Notes under the pieces: model-generated
Told to the model about the DNA's origin: nothing
The model's database searches: none
The model's input: only the letters and a program-made list of their open reading frames with translations
In this document: in pieces, positions 13,103 to 16,011 of the stretch
Numbering within the stretch: the first letter of the stretch is position 1
Layout of the letters: every line of letters begins with the position of its first letter
Made by a program: the position numbers and the translations under genes
Assembly: GCA_958449715.1 (NCBI GenBank)
Contig: CAUDIU010000040.1
Coordinates: 1 to 16,011 of the forward strand
Length of the DNA stretch: 16,011 nt
DNA from: an uncultured Clostridium sp.
GTDB lineage: Bacteria; Cyanobacteriota; Vampirovibrionia; Gastranaerophilales; Gastranaerophilaceae
Direction: 5' to 3'

Positions 13103-15028
13103 ATGGGAATGGCAGCAGGACAAGCGAGATTATTAAGCATTACGGCAAGATTGACCGATAATGAACTTCGTTCTCAAACCATAACAAATTCAAAATTACG
13201 TTTGGCTGATCAATCATCACAAGCTAGCCAAGAATATATGGATGCATTGAATTCTACACAATTAATGTTTGGAACTTATAATGATAACGGAGAGTTATCT
13301 TATCAATCATTAACTGCAAATACTTTATTAACTTATAGTGATTTAAAAAATCAATATTCATTAGTAAATTCTTCTGGTCAGATAATGTTAAATGGTTCTG
13401 ACATAAAAAAATATGAAGAATCAAACAGTTTAGCGGAATTTTTATATAGTTATGGTATCCCGGAAGTAGATAACCCAAAATATCCTGAAGCATTAATGGG
13501 TATTTATGGTAAAACTACTGTAGATGATGGCTCATATTTATATGAAAATTTATATGATGAAAATAACCCGTTACAGTGGAATGATTATTTTTCAGCGATG
13601 ACAGATACTGATATTGCAAATTTACAAACAATCGTAAGTAAAAATCCTGAAGATGTTACAGAAGCAGATGCTCAACAATTTACAGATGTTGTAAATAATT
13701 GGACTTCTCAAGTAACAGGAAATAATTTGTTAAAAGAGTATGCAAATATTGGTGGTACATTTGGAGCTTATGTAAATGGATTGTTAGATTTGCCAGATGT
13801 AGAATTCCCAGATAAAAATGATCCTCAATTTACAGATGTATCAGGTGATGTTGAATTAGCTGAAAAGTTTGATTTAGCATCAAAACAATGTTATAATAAC
13901 TGCCACCCACCATATAGTGGAAGCGGTCAAGAATGTTATTTACACGTACTTGCTTATTTATTAAATTATAACGGAGATTTATCTGGTTATCCTAAAAGTT
14001 TTAATACTACAGTTGATGGTTTAGGAATATCTGTTGATAAGGGCAAAATAACAGGTGCTGCTATATATACTCAAAGAGAAGAATATCCAGCAGGCTCAGG
14101 TAACTATGTTGCAGCTAAAGATATGATGCAAGAAGTATCTCAATATTTATGGGATCCTGCAAATGGATGTATGGCTCCTGTTGATGAAACAGATACTACT
14201 ACATATGAATCTTCTGTTGCTGAAAAACTTTTAAGCAATTATAAATGGGTAGATTCAGATGGTGATGGTGTATATGAAAAGACTTTAAAAACTTGGCCAG
14301 AAAGGGTGATTGATACTTATTACGCAGTTCAAAATAGAGATACTTTGGGTTTGCAATATGAATCTTTATTACCAATATTAGATGAATTTCAAACAGACAT
14401 GAAGAATGCTTTGTCTTCAGAATTTAATGAAGATAGATATAATCAAGCTGTAAAAGATTGGCAAGCTGAAATGGGTAGATGGCTAAAAGAAATTGGAGAT
14501 CTAAAAGCTAACTATGTTGAAAGTTTAGATACAATTCCTGATAAGACTATCCCTGATGAAACCGATTCTAGATACCAATGGTATGTAAATTTGTATTATA
14601 GAATGGGTGGTGGCGCTACAAATGCTGATGGATCAAAAAATGATAATAATTATAAAGAATTAGATGAAAATTTAATTAATAATGCAGAATGGCTTCAGTT
14701 TGCTCTAGAAAATGGTGTATTGACAATGGAACAAGCATCATATTCTGAAAATGGTTCAGAAAAATATCCAGAAATTGGAACATATGATTGGACATCAATT
14801 ATTTACACAAATGCGAGTGATATTAAATCTCAAGAAAACGAAACAGCTATTGCTATTGCAGAAGTAAAATATAAAAATGCAATTACAGAAATTGAAAATC
14901 AGGACAAAAAGTATGATCAAGATTTGAAAAAATTAGATTCTGAACATTCTGCACTGCAAACAGAATATGATTCTATCAAGAGTGTAATTGATAAAAACGT
15001 TGAAAGATCATTTAAAGCATTTTCATAA
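13103..15028 (+). CDS. Large acidic protein with helical ends, possibly secreted or structural
   Basis: 641 residues, family not recognised with confidence. The N-terminal 1-55 is a polar helix ('GMAAGQARLLSITARLTDNE...'). The C-terminal 575-641 is a strongly heptad-like coiled coil ending in 'IDKNVERSFKAFS'. The middle is Asp/Asn/Tyr-rich, with four cysteines (263, 267, 278, 356), the first three in a CX3C-X10-C cluster, and a calcium-loop-like 'DSDGDG' (384-389). There is no signal peptide or membrane helix. Coiled ends flanking a variable middle recall flagellin and hook-associated proteins, and the GMxAxQxxL opening weakly resembles rod/hook proteins, but no flagellar neighbour exists. 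ATG 13103 is the only in-frame start after the stop at 13091; AAGGA lies 13 nt before it, which is long. Terminators on both sides make it monocistronic. Confidence 0.75.
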   Translation: MGMAAGQARLLSITARLTDNELRSQTITNSKLRLADQSSQASQEYMDALNSTQLMFGTYNDNGELSYQSLTANTLLTYSDLKNQYSLVNSSGQIMLNGSDIKKYEESNSLAEFLYSYGIPEVDNPKYPEALMGIYGKTTVDDGSYLYENLYDENNPLQWNDYFSAMTDTDIANLQTIVSKNPEDVTEADAQQFTDVVNNWTSQVTGNNLLKEYANIGGTFGAYVNGLLDLPDVEFPDKNDPQFTDVSGDVELAEKFDLASKQCYNNCHPPYSGSGQECYLHVLAYLLNYNGDLSGYPKSFNTTVDGLGISVDKGKITGAAIYTQREEYPAGSGNYVAAKDMMQEVSQYLWDPANGCMAPVDETDTTTYESSVAEKLLSNYKWVDSDGDGVYEKTLKTWPERVIDTYYAVQNRDTLGLQYESLLPILDEFQTDMKNALSSEFNEDRYNQAVKDWQAEMGRWLKEIGDLKANYVESLDTIPDKTIPDETDSRYQWYVNLYYRMGGGATNADGSKNDNNYKELDENLINNAEWLQFALENGVLTMEQASYSENGSEKYPEIGTYDWTSIIYTNASDIKSQENETAIAIAEVKYKNAITEIENQDKKYDQDLKKLDSEHSALQTEYDSIKSVIDKNVERSFKAFS

Positions 15029-15034
15029 TAGTAA

Positions 15035-15066
15035 AAAGCTCCCATTTATTAATGGGAGCTTTGTTT
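15035..15066. terminator. Bidirectional rho-independent terminator between convergent genes
   Basis: A perfect 12-bp stem (15035-15046 with 15051-15062) and a 4-nt loop. On the plus strand it is followed by TTT-G-TTTT-G-TTTT, and on the minus strand by five T. It serves the 641-residue protein gene and the peptidase gene. Confidence 0.92.
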
Positions 15067-15070
15067 TGTT

Positions 15071-16009
15071 TTAAGAGTTAAAAGCTTTGAATAATTCTTG
15101 TAAGAGTTCATGTCCTTTTAATAGAGTTTTGTAATCCAAATATTCATTTTTAGAATGCATATTACATACGGTTGCAAGTCCTATTAAATATGGAACAAAC
15201 TTGTCATTATTTGCATTTACTTCATTCGCATAAATATGAGTTTCTGCACCTGCGTGGAATGATGTAATATCTGGTGTTACTCCAACTTTTTTTGCTGCTG
15301 CTTCAAAAAGTATTGGAATATAATCATCATCTACTTTTTCAAAAGGTGGTAGGTGTTCTTCAAATTCAATTGATGCTTTTGCAATTTCTTTATTTTTAAT
15401 ATTGAATTCATCTACTGTTAAAGCCATTTTATTTTTTAATTCTTCTTCTTTTTTACGGCTTGAACTTCTTATAGAATAGCTTACTTCTGCATCAGTATTT
15501 ATGATGTTTGTAACATTGATATTCCCTGCAGAAATTCCGCCTAAGTTGCAAGATGTAACAACTGTCCCTTCTTCTTCATAGAATACCCCTTGAGGAAGAG
15601 AAGAAATTAAGTCTGCAATTAATTTTGCGGCATTCGCACGTGTCTTATCTCCAATATCAATCCCAGAGTGACCGCCTTTGAAGCTGTGAACTTTAATTTT
15701 TGCTAAAGTGTAGCTAGCTCCTGATACTTCGCATTGTCCAAGTGTATCGCTATCAAGTACAAGTACATATTTTGATTTGAAGTTTTTAAGATTTGCATTT
15801 CTAATACCTGATAGACCGTTTTCTTCATCTCTTGTGAACATAACTTCAAGTCCGCCATGTTTCATATCAGATTTTGCAAGTTCTTTTGCAAATAAAAGAG
15901 CATTTGCAACTCCAGCTTTGTCATCTCCGCCTAAAGTTCTGTCTATTGCGTGGATGAAGCCGTTTTCATCAACATAAGTTTTTACAGGGCTTTCATCACC
16001 GATTACATC
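15071..16009 (-). CDS. M20-family zinc metallopeptidase, PepT/PepD-like (5' end outside the window)
   Basis: Cytoplasmic di-zinc peptidase, probably acting on di- or tripeptides. 312 codons are visible and the frame stays open to the right edge, so the ATG at 15865 is internal. Counting from the first visible codon, 'TLGGDDKAGVA' (25-35) holds the bridging zinc Asp, 'TRDEENG' (59-65) the general-base Glu and zinc Glu, and 'LDSD' (85-88) a third ligand. 'GGHSGIDIGDKTRANAAKL' (112-130) is the lid/dimer domain signature, and 'NMHS' with His285 the last zinc ligand. The first zinc His (HxD) would lie upstream of the window. 'GGDDKAG' is PepT-like while 'GGHSG.DI...RANA' is closer to PepD, so the exact subfamily is left open. 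Confidence 0.88.
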   Translation of the reverse strand, partial: DVIGDESPVKTYVDENGFIHAIDRTLGGDDKAGVANALLFAKELAKSDMKHGGLEVMFTRDEENGLSGIRNANLKNFKSKYVLVLDSDTLGQCEVSGASYTLAKIKVHSFKGGHSGIDIGDKTRANAAKLIADLISSLPQGVFYEEEGTVVTSCNLGGISAGNINVTNIINTDAEVSYSIRSSSRKKEEELKNKMALTVDEFNIKNKEIAKASIEFEEHLPPFEKVDDDYIPILFEAAAKKVGVTPDITSFHAGAETHIYANEVNANNDKFVPYLIGLATVCNMHSKNEYLDYKTLLKGHELLQELFKAFNS

Positions 16010-16011
16010 CA

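Noticed and set aside
13254..13493. Minus-strand open frame inside the 641-residue protein gene
   Set aside because: No ribosome site, no recognisable features, and it lies wholly opposite a continuous coding frame.

Overview
The window is AT-rich, bacterial, uses the standard bacterial code, and is densely packed. It carries a TolC-type outer-membrane channel with a matching membrane fusion protein, so the cell has two membranes. The low GC and the presence of long family-specific proteins with helical ends (13103-15028) suggest a gut member of the non-photosynthetic cyanobacterial relatives (Melainabacteria/Vampirovibrionia, Gastranaerophilales-like). That placement is an inference from sequence style, not from a marker gene. 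No tRNA, rRNA, CRISPR array, insertion sequence or integrase was seen.

Layout. The left edge (3-1634, + strand) holds the 3' end of topA (DNA topoisomerase I, three C4 zinc ribbons) followed by aroE, which carries an unusual 130-residue N-terminal extension. Convergent to it is a tightly packed four-gene minus-strand operon (6220 to 1651): TolC-like channel, MacA/HlyD-like fusion protein, MacB/LolD-class ATPase and MacB-class permease. Together they form one tripartite ABC export or envelope-maintenance machine. Gene junctions are -1, +3 and +11 nt. The channel gene starts at TTG and has a good Shine-Dalgarno.

The middle (6367-10958) is the most unusual part. A trkA-trkH potassium-uptake operon (minus strand) is bracketed by two plus-strand orphan genes that resemble effectors more than housekeeping proteins. 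One is a candidate R-S-E class mono-ADP-ribosyltransferase with a QxE motif (6367-7086). The other is a protein-kinase-like protein with a glycine loop and beta3 lysine but no clear catalytic loop (9936-10958). Both orphans run into their convergent neighbours, overlapping by 4 and 42 nt. trkA has a near-consensus promoter placed so that its mRNA should be leaderless or nearly so.

Next comes a minus-strand pair, mtnP (methylthioadenosine phosphorylase, purine/methionine salvage) and a YggT-family membrane protein. A 299-nt divergent spacer with a 41-bp dyad and A-tracts separates mtnP from a secreted lytic transglycosylase (TTG start, plus strand). That gene ends at a strong terminator. A monocistronic gene follows for a 641-residue acidic protein with helical ends, closed by a bidirectional terminator. 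The right edge is the 3' portion of a minus-strand M20-family zinc peptidase that runs off the window.

Taken together, envelope functions dominate: tripartite export, potassium transport, murein hydrolysis and a possible surface or secreted structural protein. Two candidate effector-like proteins lie among them.
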